Shown in pieces: positions 25,845-34,796 of a stretch of 64,000 nucleotides of DNA (its first letter is position 1; each line of letters opens with the position of its first letter). Both the position numbers and the translations under genes were made by a program. Origin of the DNA: Pelomonas sp047654805 (lineage in GTDB: Bacteria; Pseudomonadota; Gammaproteobacteria; Burkholderiales; Burkholderiaceae_C); assembly GCF_047654805.1 (NCBI RefSeq), contig NZ_JASGIV010000001.1, forward strand, positions 3,534,001 to 3,598,000, read 5' to 3'. The notes under the pieces were generated by a model. That model was not told where the DNA came from and did not search any database. It saw only the letters and a list, made by a program, of their open reading frames with translations.

Positions 25845-26408
25845 TTAGATCTTGCCGACCAGGTCCAGCGACGGAGCGATGGTCTTGGCGCCTTCGTTCC
25901 ACTTGGCCGGGCAGACCTGGCCGGGGTTCTTGGCGGTGTACTGGGCGGCCTTCAGCTTGCGCAGCGTTTCCTTGACGTCGCGGGCGATCTCGTTGGAGTG
26001 CACTTCGGCCGTCTTGATGACACCCTCGGGGTTGATGACGAAGGTGCCGCGCAGCGCCAGGCCTTCCTCGGGAATGTGCACGCCAAAGGCGTTGGTCAGC
26101 GTATGCGTCGGGTCACCCACCAGCGGGAACTTGGCCTTGCCGACGGCCGGCGACGTCTCATGCCACACCTTGTGCGAGAAGTGCGTGTCGGTCGTGACGA
26201 TGTAGACCTCGGTCTCCAGCTTCTGGAACTCGGCGTAGTTGTCGGCCGCGTCCTCGACTTCGGTGGGGCAGTTGAAGGTGAAGGCGGCCGGCATGAAGAT
26301 CAGCACGGACCACTTGCCCTTGAGGGATTCTTCGGTGACGGTGACGAACTTGCCGTTGTGGAAGGCTTCGGTCTTGAAGGGCTGGACTTGGGTGTTGATC
26401 AGGGACAT
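25845..26408 (-). CDS. ahpC: Alkyl hydroperoxide reductase subunit C (peroxiredoxin)
   Basis: A 187-residue typical 2-Cys peroxiredoxin with peroxidatic C47 in FTFNCPTEVED and resolving C166 in GQVCPAKW, the normal length for AhpC. It reduces hydrogen peroxide and organic peroxides and is recycled by AhpF. The AT-rich upstream region is probably under peroxide control (see the regulatory entry). Confidence 0.97.
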   Translation of the reverse strand: MSLINTQVQPFKTEAFHNGKFVTVTEESLKGKWSVLIFMPAAFTFNCPTEVEDAADNYAEFQKLETEVYIVTTDTHFSHKVWHETSPAVGKAKFPLVGDPTHTLTNAFGVHIPEEGLALRGTFVINPEGVIKTAEVHSNEIARDVKETLRKLKAAQYTAKNPGQVCPAKWNEGAKTIAPSLDLVGKI

Positions 26409-26444
26409 GGTGAGAAAGCTCCAGTGGGGGCTGGGGTTGATGGG

Positions 26445-26492
26445 ATAGCCATGACTATATCGAACTCGATTAATCGGTTGAAAACATTAATC
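26445..26492. promoter_or_regulatory. AT-rich control region upstream of ahpC
   Basis: Within an unusually AT-rich stretch lie three elements. ATAGCCATGACTAT (26445-26458) is a near-perfect palindrome with OxyR-like ATAG/CTAT ends, but the spacer is 6 rather than 7 bases. On the minus strand TATAGT (26459-26454) makes a good -10. CGATTAATCG (26467-26476) is a perfect palindrome, and its ATTAATC core repeats 17 bp away (26486-26492). LysR-type control is plausible, but the regulator is not in the window. Confidence 0.45.
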
Positions 26493-26543
26493 AAATGGGC
26501 GATATTGAGCCAGCCTATCGGCCCGGACGTCGCCGGGGCTGCC

Positions 26544-27641
26544 TCAGCCCAGGGCCGCAGCTAGGGCGTCGACGACCTGGTCCTGCTGGGCCTCGGTGAG
26601 GTCGGCACTCATGGGCAGGCTCAGCACCTGCGCGGCAGCTGCGATGCTGTGCGGGCAGGCGTCTGGCACGGCGTAGTGCGCGTAGGCCGGCTGGTGGTGC
26701 AGCGGCCGGGGATAGTGCACGGCCGTTGGAACGCCAGCCTGCTTCAGCCGCGCCTGCACCGCTTCCCGTCCGTCCACGAACACGGTGTACTGCGCCCACA
26801 CGCAGTCGCGGTCGCTCCTCACGTCAAGCAGCCGCAGGCCCGGCGCGGCTGCCCGTAGCTTGCGCTTGTAGGCCTCGCCCAAGGCCAGCCGCCGCCGGAT
26901 CTCCCACTCGAATCGGTCCAGCTTGCCCAGCACCACGGCGCATTGCAGCGTGTCCATGCGCCCACCCACTCCCAGCCGCGTGTGCAGGTAGCGCTGGCTC
27001 TGGCCGTGGGTCCGGATCTCGCGGCAGGCCTTGGCCAGTACTTCGTCGCTGGTGAAGATGGCACCGCCATCGCCATAGCAGCCCAGCGGCTTGCTGGGGA
27101 AGAAGCTGGTGCAGCCGAAGGTGGAGAGATTGCAGCTCTTGCGGCCTTTGTACGTGGCCCCGAAGCTCTGGGCGGCGTCCTCGATGACAGCCAGGCCATG
27201 CCGGTCCGCAATGGCGTTGATGGCGTCCATGTCCGCCACCTGGCCATAGAGACTGACCGGCATGATGGCCCTGGTGCGGGCCGTGATGGCTGCCTCGATC
27301 AGCTCCGCATCGAGATTGGCCGTTTCCGGCTCGATGTCCACGAACACCGGCACGCCGCCGGCAAGCACGATCATCTCAGCCGTGGCCGCGAAGGTGAAGG
27401 GACTGGTGATGACCTCGTCGCCGGGCCTCAGGTCCAGCGCCATCAGGCAGATCAGGAGCGCCTCAGTGCCGCTGGCCACGCTGATGCAGTGCGTGGCGCC
27501 GGTGTAGGCAGTCAGCGCCTCCTCCATCTCCCTGACCTCTGGACCAAGGATGTACTGGCCGTGGTCCAGCACCTTCTGGATACGGGCATTGATGTTGTCG
27601 CGCAGTGCCGCGTACTGGCTCTTGAGGTCAATGAAATCCAT
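26544..27641 (-). CDS. DegT/DnrJ/EryC1/StrS aminotransferase, WbpE/WlbC-like
   Basis: A 365-residue PLP enzyme. The PLP-binding VASGTEALLICLMAL, IEDAAQSFGATYKGRK, the Schiff-base lysine region TSFFPSKPLGCYGDGGAI and GGRMDTLQCAVVLGKL match sugar aminotransferases of the WbpE/WlbC type. Together with the next two genes it fits the pathway from UDP-GlcNAcA to UDP-2,3-diacetamido-2,3-dideoxyglucuronate. In that pathway it would transaminate the 3-keto sugar using glutamate. Its start directly abuts the stop of the acetyltransferase gene. Confidence 0.85.
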   Translation of the reverse strand: MDFIDLKSQYAALRDNINARIQKVLDHGQYILGPEVREMEEALTAYTGATHCISVASGTEALLICLMALDLRPGDEVITSPFTFAATAEMIVLAGGVPVFVDIEPETANLDAELIEAAITARTRAIMPVSLYGQVADMDAINAIADRHGLAVIEDAAQSFGATYKGRKSCNLSTFGCTSFFPSKPLGCYGDGGAIFTSDEVLAKACREIRTHGQSQRYLHTRLGVGGRMDTLQCAVVLGKLDRFEWEIRRRLALGEAYKRKLRAAAPGLRLLDVRSDRDCVWAQYTVFVDGREAVQARLKQAGVPTAVHYPRPLHHQPAYAHYAVPDACPHSIAAAAQVLSLPMSADLTEAQQDQVVDALAAALG

Positions 27642-28223
27642 TCAGATCAGCTCGAGTTGGTCGCCGTGCAGGCGGTAGCGATCCCCCGTGTGGGGGCAAA
27701 CGGCCTCGACAGGTTCGGCACTGGCCACGGGTAGCTCCAGGCGCTCGCCGAAGCGGCTCATCCAGCCGATCTGGCGGGCCGGCACACCCACCAGCAGCGC
27801 GAAGTCGGGCACATCGCGATTGACGACGGCGCCGGCACCGATGAAGGCATGGCGGCCGATGGTGGTGCCGCAAACTATCGTTGAATTGGCGCCCAGCGTT
27901 GCTCCCTGCTTCACCAGCGTGCGGCGGTACTCGTCCTTGCGCGCAACGGCCGAGCGCGGGTTGTAGACGTTGGTGAACACCATGCTGGGGCCGCAGAAGA
28001 CGTCGTCCTCCAGCGACACGGCGTCGTAGACGGAGACGTTGTTCTGGATCTTGACGTTGTCGCCGATGACGACGTCGTTGCCGACATAGACGTTCTGGCC
28101 AAAGGAGCAGCGCTCGCCGATGCGCGCGCCCGCGCTGATGTGCACGAAGTGCCAGACACGGCAGCCGTCGCCGAGCTGCGCACCCTCGTCGACGATGGCG
28201 CTGGGATGGATAGTGATGGCCAT
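27642..28223 (-). CDS. Left-handed beta-helix sugar N-acetyltransferase, WbpD/WlbB-like
   Basis: A 193-residue hexapeptide-repeat protein. IHPSAIVDEGAQLGDGCRVWHFVHISAGARIGERC is a run of beta-helix turns, with the typical loop GNDVVIGDNVKIQNNVSVYD. WbpD/WlbB transfers acetyl from acetyl-CoA to the 3-amino group of UDP-2-acetamido-3-amino-glucuronate. Its stop codon overlaps nothing but abuts the next gene's ATG, and its own ATG overlaps the oxidoreductase stop by one base. These junctions support a tight operon. Confidence 0.87.
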   Translation of the reverse strand: MAITIHPSAIVDEGAQLGDGCRVWHFVHISAGARIGERCSFGQNVYVGNDVVIGDNVKIQNNVSVYDAVSLEDDVFCGPSMVFTNVYNPRSAVARKDEYRRTLVKQGATLGANSTIVCGTTIGRHAFIGAGAVVNRDVPDFALLVGVPARQIGWMSRFGERLELPVASAEPVEAVCPHTGDRYRLHGDQLELI

Positions 28224-29293
28224 CAGTAGCTCAGCGGCAGGTTGACGCGGCGGCCGTCCCGGGCGCTCATGTACATCGCGATCAGCAGTTCGAGGGACTT
28301 CAGGCCCTCACGGCCGTCGGTCTCGGGCTGGGCCTCGCCGCGCAGCGTCCTGATGACGTTGTCGTAGTAGAGCGGATGACCGAAGCCGTAGACGGAGGTG
28401 GTCTGGTAGCTGGCGTCCTTGATGAGGGCGTCCATCTCGTGCCCCGTATCAAACTCCCAGTGCTGGATCTCGTTGACGGCCAGGCCGGCCACACGTACCG
28501 AGCCCTTCTCGCCCAGCAGCGTGATGGAGCCTTCAAGGTTCTTTGGGTAGGTCAGCATGCTGACGTTGACTGTGCCCATTGCACCGTTGCGCCATTTCAG
28601 CGCCGCCACGCCGCTGTCCTCGACCTCGATGTTGCGCGCCAGCGTGCCGGTGTAGGCCATCACGCTCTCAACGGGCCCGACGATCCAGTCCAGCAGGTCG
28701 ATGTAGTGGCTGGCCTGGTTCATGAAGGCGCCGCCGTCGAATTCCCACGTGCCACGCCACGCGGCACTGTCGTAATAGCTCTGCGGCCGGGTCCAAAACA
28801 CATTGACGGCCACGTTGTAGAGCCGGCCGAAGCGGCCCTCGGCGACCGCGCGCTTCAAGAGCTGCAGCGTCGGGTTGCGGCGGTTCTGCTTGACGACGAA
28901 GAGGCGCACACCGGCATCGTCGCAGGCCTTGACCATGGCCAACCCATCCTGCCAGCGCGTGGCCATGGGCTTCTCCGTCATCACGTGCACGCCAGCAGCG
29001 GCGGCCTCGATGGCCTGGCGCGGATGCAAGCCGCTGGGCGTCGTCAGCACCACGCAGTCGGCCTGCAGCTCGGCCTGCGCCGCCAGCAACTCGGTCAGCG
29101 ACGCGAAACCGGGCGCGCCAGTCCTGGCCACGGCAGCCTTCAGCGCGGCGGGGTCGGTGTCGCACACGGCCACCAGCGCTGCCCGCTCGGCGTGGCGCTC
29201 GACGGCCTGGATGTGGTTCTGCGCGATGCGGCCACAGCCGATCAGCGCGAAGCGGACCTGACGGCCGGTGACGGGGGAACGATTGGACGGCAT
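28223..29293 (-). CDS. Gfo/Idh/MocA oxidoreductase, WbpB/WlbA-like
   Basis: A 356-residue NAD-dependent sugar dehydrogenase. It has a Rossmann fold with GCGRIAQNHIQAV near the start and the catalytic-site motif EKPMA (about 107-111). The C-terminal alpha/beta domain has the family-typical WEFDGGAFMNQASHYIDLL. WlbA/WbpB oxidises UDP-GlcNAcA at C3. The pathway also needs WbpA (UDP-GlcNAc 6-dehydrogenase) and WbpI (epimerase), absent in this window. It lies 41 bp downstream of lysA on the same strand and may be co-transcribed with it. Confidence 0.85.
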   Translation of the reverse strand: MPSNRSPVTGRQVRFALIGCGRIAQNHIQAVERHAERAALVAVCDTDPAALKAAVARTGAPGFASLTELLAAQAELQADCVVLTTPSGLHPRQAIEAAAAGVHVMTEKPMATRWQDGLAMVKACDDAGVRLFVVKQNRRNPTLQLLKRAVAEGRFGRLYNVAVNVFWTRPQSYYDSAAWRGTWEFDGGAFMNQASHYIDLLDWIVGPVESVMAYTGTLARNIEVEDSGVAALKWRNGAMGTVNVSMLTYPKNLEGSITLLGEKGSVRVAGLAVNEIQHWEFDTGHEMDALIKDASYQTTSVYGFGHPLYYDNVIRTLRGEAQPETDGREGLKSLELLIAMYMSARDGRRVNLPLSY

Positions 29294-29334
29294 GGGCGAA
29301 GCGGGCGACGGGAGACCCGCATTGTCCTGCGAGC

Positions 29335-30570
29335 TCAGGTCTCCAGCGCCAGCAGCTCTTCCACCGTCTGACGGCGGCGGATCAGCCGGGTCGCGTCGCC
29401 ATCCACCAGCACCTCGGCCGCCAGCGGCCGGCTGTTGTAGTTACTGGACATGGATGCGCCATAGGCCCCGGCATCGTGGATGACCAGCAGGTCGCCCACC
29501 GCCGCCGGCGCCAGCTCGCGCGTCAGCACCTCGCCACCAGGCCCCTGGGTGAACACGTCGCCGGACTCGCATAGCGGACCAGCCACGACGGTAGGTTGCA
29601 CGGGGCCGGTGGCGCCGATGAGCGTCATAGCATGGAAGGCGCCATACATCGCCGGGCGCATCAGCTCGTTGAAGCCGGCGTCCACGAGAACGAAGCGGTT
29701 GGCACCGGCGCTCTTCACCGCCCTCACCTCGGCCAGCAGCACCGCGCTTTCGGCGACGAGGTAGCGGCCGGGTTCAAGCTCCAGCGTCAGAGCATGCCCA
29801 ACCAGGGCCTGTGCCTCGCGGCGCGCGGTGTCCCAGAGGCCGAAGTAGTGCTCCACGTCGATGCGCGCATCCCCTTCGCGATAGGGAATGGACAGGCCCC
29901 CGCCGGCCGAGATCGCACGCAGGTCATGCCCCGCTGCAACGGTCTCGCGCACCAACCCCACCATGGCCTGACCCACCTGCGCAAGGTGGCCATAGTCGAC
30001 GCCGGAGCCGATGTGCATGTGCAGGCCTTCGAGGTGCAGGCCATGACGGCGGATGGCGGCGAGCGCTGCCCCCAGGTCGGCATGCCAGATGCCGTGCTTG
30101 CTGTGCTCGCCACCAGTGTTGGTCTTGTGGCTGTGGCCATGGCCGAAGCCGGGATTGATGCGCAGCCACACCGGGTGGCCCGGCGAGGCGATGCCAAGCT
30201 GCTCCAGCATGTCGACGGAGCCGGCATTGACGGGGATCCGGTACTCGACGACCGTGGACAGCGTCGCATGGTCAAGCAGGTCGGCCGTGAAGACGATCTC
30301 GTCGCCTCCCGGCACATAGCCAGCGGCCAGCGCGCGCAGGATCTCCCCACGAGACACCGCGTCGACCTTGACGCCTTCGGTGCGCAGCAGCCGAAGGATG
30401 TGGATGTTGGAACAGGCCTTCTGCGCGAAACGCACGACATCGAAGCGCTTCAGCGAGGCGGCGCGCTCGCGGATGGTCGCGGCGTCATAGACCCACAGCG
30501 GCGTGCCGTGCTCGGCAGCGAGGCGCTTCAGGCGGGCGGGGGTCAGGGCGATGGGCAGAGGCTTGGTCAT
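29335..30570 (-). CDS. lysA: Diaminopimelate decarboxylase
   Basis: A 411-residue PLP-dependent decarboxylase making lysine from meso-diaminopimelate. The lysine of RFAQKACSNIHILRLL binds PLP; HMHIGSGVDYGHLAQ, SAGGGLSIPYREGD, ELEPGRYLVAESAVLLAEV and GPLCESGDVFTQG are family landmarks. I chose the ATG at 30570, since residues before it are not family-like. A LysR-type gene lies divergent and adjacent, the usual arrangement for lysA control. Confidence 0.95.
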   Translation of the reverse strand: MTKPLPIALTPARLKRLAAEHGTPLWVYDAATIRERAASLKRFDVVRFAQKACSNIHILRLLRTEGVKVDAVSRGEILRALAAGYVPGGDEIVFTADLLDHATLSTVVEYRIPVNAGSVDMLEQLGIASPGHPVWLRINPGFGHGHSHKTNTGGEHSKHGIWHADLGAALAAIRRHGLHLEGLHMHIGSGVDYGHLAQVGQAMVGLVRETVAAGHDLRAISAGGGLSIPYREGDARIDVEHYFGLWDTARREAQALVGHALTLELEPGRYLVAESAVLLAEVRAVKSAGANRFVLVDAGFNELMRPAMYGAFHAMTLIGATGPVQPTVVAGPLCESGDVFTQGPGGEVLTRELAPAAVGDLLVIHDAGAYGASMSSNYNSRPLAAEVLVDGDATRLIRRRQTVEELLALET

Positions 30571-30592
30571 GTCTTGCAGGATGCCCTGCGCC

Positions 30593-30634
30593 ATCCATTC
30601 AATCAAATTGAAATTTGTTCATGGATAATTCAAT
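30593..30634. promoter_or_regulatory. Candidate LysR binding region between lysA and lysR
   Basis: This AT-rich gap contains nested symmetry: outer arms ATCCAT (30593-30598) and ATGGAT (30621-30626), an inner dyad CAAATT-GA-AATTTG (30604-30617), and a direct repeat ATTCAAT at 30597 and 30628 (31 bp apart, about three helical turns). Such an array between divergent lysA and lysR genes fits a LysR-type operator. The function is inferred from position. Confidence 0.5.
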
Positions 30635-30640
30635 TCTGAT

Positions 30641-31549
30641 ATGGATATCCAGCACCGCCACATCGAAGTCTTCCGGGCAGTCATGACGGCCGGCAGTGTC
30701 ACCGGCGCGGCAGCGCTGCTGCACACGTCGCAGCCCACGCTGTCGCGCGACCTGGCGCGGCTGGAGCAACTGCTCGGCTACGCCCTCTTCGAGCGCGAAC
30801 GCGGCCGGCTCAAGGCCACCGCACGGGCGCGGGTGTTGTTCGACGAGGTGGAGCGCAGCTTCCAGGGCCTGGCCCGCGTCATCGAGCGGGCCCAGGCGCT
30901 GGGGCGCGACGAGGATGCAGAGCTGACGGTGCTGAGCCTGCCGGCGCTGAGCCATGCACTGCTGCCGGGCGCGCTGGCTGCGCTGCTGGGCGCACATCCC
31001 GAGGCGCGCGTCGACATCACGCCGGCCGAGCCACCGCTGCTGGACGCATGGATCAGCGAGCAGCGCTTCGACCTGGGCCTGGCCGAGCAGGCGACGCCAC
31101 TGCCGGGCGTGCACATTGAGCCGGTGCTGGAGGCCGACGAGGTCGCCGTGCTGCCGCCCGGCCATGCGCTGGCGTCGGCCGGGCCGCTGGCGCTGCAGGC
31201 CTTCGCAGGCCAGGACTTCATCAGCCTGGCCGCGGACGACCCCTACCGGCGCGAAATCGATGCGCGCTTCGACGCCGCCGGCATCGCCCGGCGGCTGCGC
31301 GTACAGACGCACAGCGCGGTCGCCGTGTGCGAGCTGGTCCGAGCCGGGCTGGGCGTGGCCATCGTCAACCCGCTGACGGCCGCGGCCTGCGCCAGCTCTG
31401 GCCTGGTCGTACGGCCGTTGACGGTGTCAATTCCCTACCGGGTCAGCGCCCTTATTCCCTTGCATCGACCCGCGCAGCCGCTGGTCGACTCCCTGCTCAA
31501 CGCGCTGCGTTCGAACGCACCACGGTCGGCTTCGCGCCAAAGCGCTTGA
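30641..31549 (+). CDS. lysR: LysR-family regulator, probably of lysA
   Basis: A 302-residue LysR-type regulator. The N-terminal winged helix (HIEVFRAVMTAGSVTGAAALLHTSQPTLSRDLARLEQLLGYALFER) is textbook. The effector domain covers about 90-295 (LPALSHALLPGALAALLGAHPEARV). E. coli LysR activates lysA and senses diaminopimelate; the divergent position here supports the same job, not tested. The last 53 bases overlap the convergent dxs gene, a long convergent overlap. Confidence 0.88.
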   Translation: MDIQHRHIEVFRAVMTAGSVTGAAALLHTSQPTLSRDLARLEQLLGYALFERERGRLKATARARVLFDEVERSFQGLARVIERAQALGRDEDAELTVLSLPALSHALLPGALAALLGAHPEARVDITPAEPPLLDAWISEQRFDLGLAEQATPLPGVHIEPVLEADEVAVLPPGHALASAGPLALQAFAGQDFISLAADDPYRREIDARFDAAGIARRLRVQTHSAVAVCELVRAGLGVAIVNPLTAAACASSGLVVRPLTVSIPYRVSALIPLHRPAQPLVDSLLNALRSNAPRSASRQSA

Positions 31550-33392
31550 CGATGCTGGCCTCGATGCCGGCAGCATCCAGGCCACACAGGCTCATCAGCT
31601 TGGCCGGATCACCGTGCTCGATGAACTCGTCGGGTAGCCCCAGCTGCAGCACCGGCAGGCTGAGCCCGGCGGCGTTCAGCGCCTCGGTGACGGCGCTGCC
31701 GGCACCGCCCATCACGCAGCCGTCCTCGATGGTGACGATGGCATCGTGCGTACGCGCCAGCTCCGCGACGAGGTCCACGTCCAGCGGCTTCACGAAGCGC
31801 ATATTGGCGACCGTCGCATCCAGCCGCTCCGCCGCCTCCAGCGCGGGGTACAGCAACGTGCCGAAGGCCAGGATCGCGATCCCATGTCCCTTGCGGCGCA
31901 CCTCGCCCTTGCCCCACGGCTGGACCGTCATGGCCTTCGCCGGCGTGACGCCCACGCCCGCACCGCGCGGGTAACGCACCGTCACCGGGCCGTCATGCAT
32001 GAAGCCTGTGTACAGGGCCTGGCGGCATTCATCCTCGTCGGCCGGCGTCAACACGGCCATGTTGGGAACGCAGCGCGTGTAGGCGATGTCGTAGTTGCCG
32101 GCATGTGTCGCGCCATCGGCACCGACCAAGCCGGCACGGTCCAGCGCGAACAGCACTGGCAGGTTCTGGATGGCCACGTCATGGACCATCTGGTCGTAGG
32201 CCCGCTGCAGGAAGGTCGAGTAGATCGCAACGACCGGCTTCATGCCCTCGCAGGCCAGGCCGGCGGCGAAAGTGACCGAATGCTGCTCGGCGATGCCGAC
32301 GTCGTGGTAGCGCTGCGGGAAGCGCTTGTGGAACTCCACCATGCCCGAGCCCTCGCGCATCGCGGGGGTGATACCCACCAGACGCGAATCAGCCTCAGCC
32401 ATGTCGCACAGCCAGTCGCCGAAGACCTGGGTGAAGGTCGTCTTGGGTGGCGTGGCCGGCTTGACGAAGCCCACGGCCGGGTCGAACTTGCCGGACGCGG
32501 CGTGGTACTTGACCGGGTCGGCCTCCGCCAGCTTGTAGCCGGCCCCCTTCTTGGTGACGATGTGCAGGAACTGCGGGCCCTTCTTGTCACGCAAGTTCTC
32601 AAGTGTCGGGATCAGCGATTCCAGGTCGTGGCCATCGATGGGACCCACGTAGTTGAAGCCGAACTCCTCGAAGATGGTGCCCGGCACGACCATGCCCTTG
32701 GTGTGCTCCTCGAACTTGCGCGCGAACTCGTACAGCGGCGTGTTCTTCAGCACGCTCTTGGCGCCCTCCCGCGCGGCGGCATAGAAGCTGCCGCTCATCA
32801 GGCGGGCCAGATACTTGTTCAGCGCACCGACCGGCGGGCTGATGGACATGTCGTTGTCGTTCAGGATGACCAGAACGTCGCCCAGCAGGCCGCCGTGGGC
32901 CACGCCAGCGTTGTTCAGCGCCTCGAAGGCCATGCCGGCCGTCATCGAGCCATCGCCGATGATGGCCACGGCCTTGCGGCTCTCGCCCTTGAGCTTGGCA
33001 GCCATGGCCATGCCGTGGGCTGCAGAAATGCTGGTGGACGAGTGGCCGGTACCGAAGGTGTCGTAGGGGCTCTCGTCACGGCGCGGGAAGCCGCTGATAC
33101 CGCCAAGCTGGCGCAGGCCAGACATGCGGTCGCGGCGGCCCGTCAGCACCTTGTGCGGATAGGTCTGGTGGCCCACGTCCCACACCAGCCGGTCTTCCGG
33201 CGTGTTGAACACATAGTGCAGCGCGACGGTGAGCTCGACAGTGCCGAGGTTGGAGCCGAGATGGCCGCCCGTCTTGGAGACGCTCTCCAGCACGTAGGCG
33301 CGCACCTCGTCGGCGAGACGCCGGAGTTCGGTGCGCGGCAGGCGACGCAGGTCGGCCGGGCTGTCGATGCTGTTCAGCAGGGTGTAGTCCAT
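31497..33392 (-). CDS. dxs: 1-deoxy-D-xylulose-5-phosphate synthase
   Basis: A 631-residue thiamine-diphosphate enzyme that condenses pyruvate and glyceraldehyde-3-phosphate, the first step of the MEP isoprenoid pathway. The N-terminal GHQTYPHKVLTGRRD and FGTGHSSTSISAAHGMA, the ThDP motif GDGSMTAGMAFEALNNAG...NDNDMSIS, and the transketolase-like DVGIAEQHSVTFAAGLA are all intact. It is the third gene of an xseB-ispA-dxs operon (27-bp gap after ispA), the standard order in proteobacteria. The 3' end overlaps lysR by 53 bp. Confidence 0.97.
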   Translation of the reverse strand: MDYTLLNSIDSPADLRRLPRTELRRLADEVRAYVLESVSKTGGHLGSNLGTVELTVALHYVFNTPEDRLVWDVGHQTYPHKVLTGRRDRMSGLRQLGGISGFPRRDESPYDTFGTGHSSTSISAAHGMAMAAKLKGESRKAVAIIGDGSMTAGMAFEALNNAGVAHGGLLGDVLVILNDNDMSISPPVGALNKYLARLMSGSFYAAAREGAKSVLKNTPLYEFARKFEEHTKGMVVPGTIFEEFGFNYVGPIDGHDLESLIPTLENLRDKKGPQFLHIVTKKGAGYKLAEADPVKYHAASGKFDPAVGFVKPATPPKTTFTQVFGDWLCDMAEADSRLVGITPAMREGSGMVEFHKRFPQRYHDVGIAEQHSVTFAAGLACEGMKPVVAIYSTFLQRAYDQMVHDVAIQNLPVLFALDRAGLVGADGATHAGNYDIAYTRCVPNMAVLTPADEDECRQALYTGFMHDGPVTVRYPRGAGVGVTPAKAMTVQPWGKGEVRRKGHGIAILAFGTLLYPALEAAERLDATVANMRFVKPLDVDLVAELARTHDAIVTIEDGCVMGGAGSAVTEALNAAGLSLPVLQLGLPDEFIEHGDPAKLMSLCGLDAAGIEASIVKRFGAKPTVVRSNAAR

Positions 33393-33419
33393 GGCTAAGG
33401 CCTGGGTTCTGGGTGGATC

Positions 33420-34307
33420 TCAGTTGTCCCGCTCGACGACCGAGTCGGCCAGCAGGCTCAGGTGGCTCACGTCGGCCAGGCCGCTCGCGGCCAGCGCCGC
33501 CTTGGCCTCGGCCCGCAGCGCCTGGGCCAAGGCTCGCGCGGCGTCCAGGCCCAGCACGCTGACATAGGTCGGCTTGTTGGCATCCTGGTCCTTGCCGGCC
33601 GTCTTGCCCAGCACTTGGGAGTCCTGGGTCACGTCGAGGATGTCGTCGACGACCTGGAAGGCCAGCCCCAGGGCAGCTCCATAGTCGGACAGCGACTTCG
33701 TCCCCTGTGCCGAAGCAGGGCCACAGGCAGCGCCCATCATGACGCTAGCCTGCAGCAGCACACCGGTCTTGCGGCGATGCATGTCGCGCAGCGTGCATTC
33801 GTCCAGTTGCTTGCCGATGCTGGCCAGGTCAATGGCCTGGCCGCCGGCCATGCCATCGTGGCCGGCCGAACGTGCCAGCAGCGAGCACAGCCGGGCCTGC
33901 AACGCCGGGGCAATGCCTGTATCGGGTGTAAGCACCTCGAAGGCCAACGCCTGCATCGCGTCCCCGGCCAGCATGGCCTGCGCCTCACCGAAGGCAACAT
34001 GCGTGGTCGGCTTGCCGCGGCGCATGACGTCGTCGTCCATGCAGGGCATGTCGTCGTGCACCAGTGAATAGGCGTGGATGAGCTCGACGGCGCAAGCCGC
34101 CCGCATGGCTGCAAAACTGTCGCCGCCCACGGCCGCGCAGCTCGCCAGCACCAGCAGGGGGCGCAGCCGCTTGCCGCCGCCTAGCACGGCATAGCGCATC
34201 GCCTCGCCCAACCCGGCGGGCGCGCCGGCTGGCACCAGGTCGTCCAGAGACGCCTCGAAGGCGCTCAACGACGCCTGGGTCCAGCGCTCAAAGTCTTGTG
34301 CATTCAA
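33420..34307 (-). CDS. ispA: Farnesyl diphosphate synthase
   Basis: A 295-residue prenyltransferase condensing IPP with DMAPP and GPP. Both aspartate-rich motifs are present: DDMPCMDDDVMRRGKPT (first, DDxxxxD type) and VVDDILDVTQD (second). GGGKRLRPLLVL binds the diphosphate. The start is the TTG at 34307 that overlaps the xseB stop (TTGA) and gives the family-like N-terminus (M)NAQDFERW. Upstream ATGs would give an unrelated extension over xseB. Confidence 0.95.
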   Translation of the reverse strand: MNAQDFERWTQASLSAFEASLDDLVPAGAPAGLGEAMRYAVLGGGKRLRPLLVLASCAAVGGDSFAAMRAACAVELIHAYSLVHDDMPCMDDDVMRRGKPTTHVAFGEAQAMLAGDAMQALAFEVLTPDTGIAPALQARLCSLLARSAGHDGMAGGQAIDLASIGKQLDECTLRDMHRRKTGVLLQASVMMGAACGPASAQGTKSLSDYGAALGLAFQVVDDILDVTQDSQVLGKTAGKDQDANKPTYVSVLGLDAARALAQALRAEAKAALAASGLADVSHLSLLADSVVERDN

Positions 34308-34561
34308 GATTCCGGGCCCTCCCAGGCCTTCAGTTCGGCGCCGTCCAACAGCTTGACCTGCTGCTCCACCGCCTGCAGCCGGCCACGGCACAGTGCCAGC
34401 AGCTCCGCGCCGCGCTTGTAGCTGTGTAGGAGCTGGTCCAGCGGCAACTGCTGCCCCTCCATCGCCGCCACCAGACGCTCCAGCTCGTCGAGCGCCTGCT
34501 CGTAGCTGAGGTCGTTGCCATCGGCATCGGCTGCCTTGGTGCGGGAAGAGGTCTTTGTCAT
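34304..34561 (-). CDS. xseB: Exodeoxyribonuclease VII small subunit
   Basis: An 85-residue coiled-coil protein. The signature LSYEQALDELERLVAAMEGQQLPLDQLLHSYKRGAELLALCRGRL covers most of the chain. It forms the long stalk of exonuclease VII with XseA (elsewhere). I chose the internal ATG at 34561. It heads the xseB-ispA-dxs operon. A -10-like TACAAT lies 20-25 bp upstream of the start without a clear -35. Confidence 0.93.
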   Translation of the reverse strand: MTKTSSRTKAADADGNDLSYEQALDELERLVAAMEGQQLPLDQLLHSYKRGAELLALCRGRLQAVEQQVKLLDGAELKAWEGPES

Positions 34562-34796
34562 TTCAAAACGCGAAACGGCAATTGTAGTCAGCGGGCTTCC
34601 CAAGACCGGCAGACACAGAGGTAACTGTCCGCAGCGCAGCAACAGTGCATGCGTAGAATCCCGCACCTCTCGCCTGAGCGCGCACACGCGCCCCGGGCTC
34701 CCTTTCGACACCTAGCAACCTGGCCGACTCGGCACCCCCGAGATGCGCCGGAGGGACGCAGCACCCCTACTCTCGCCTGAAAGACCCGCCTGGATC

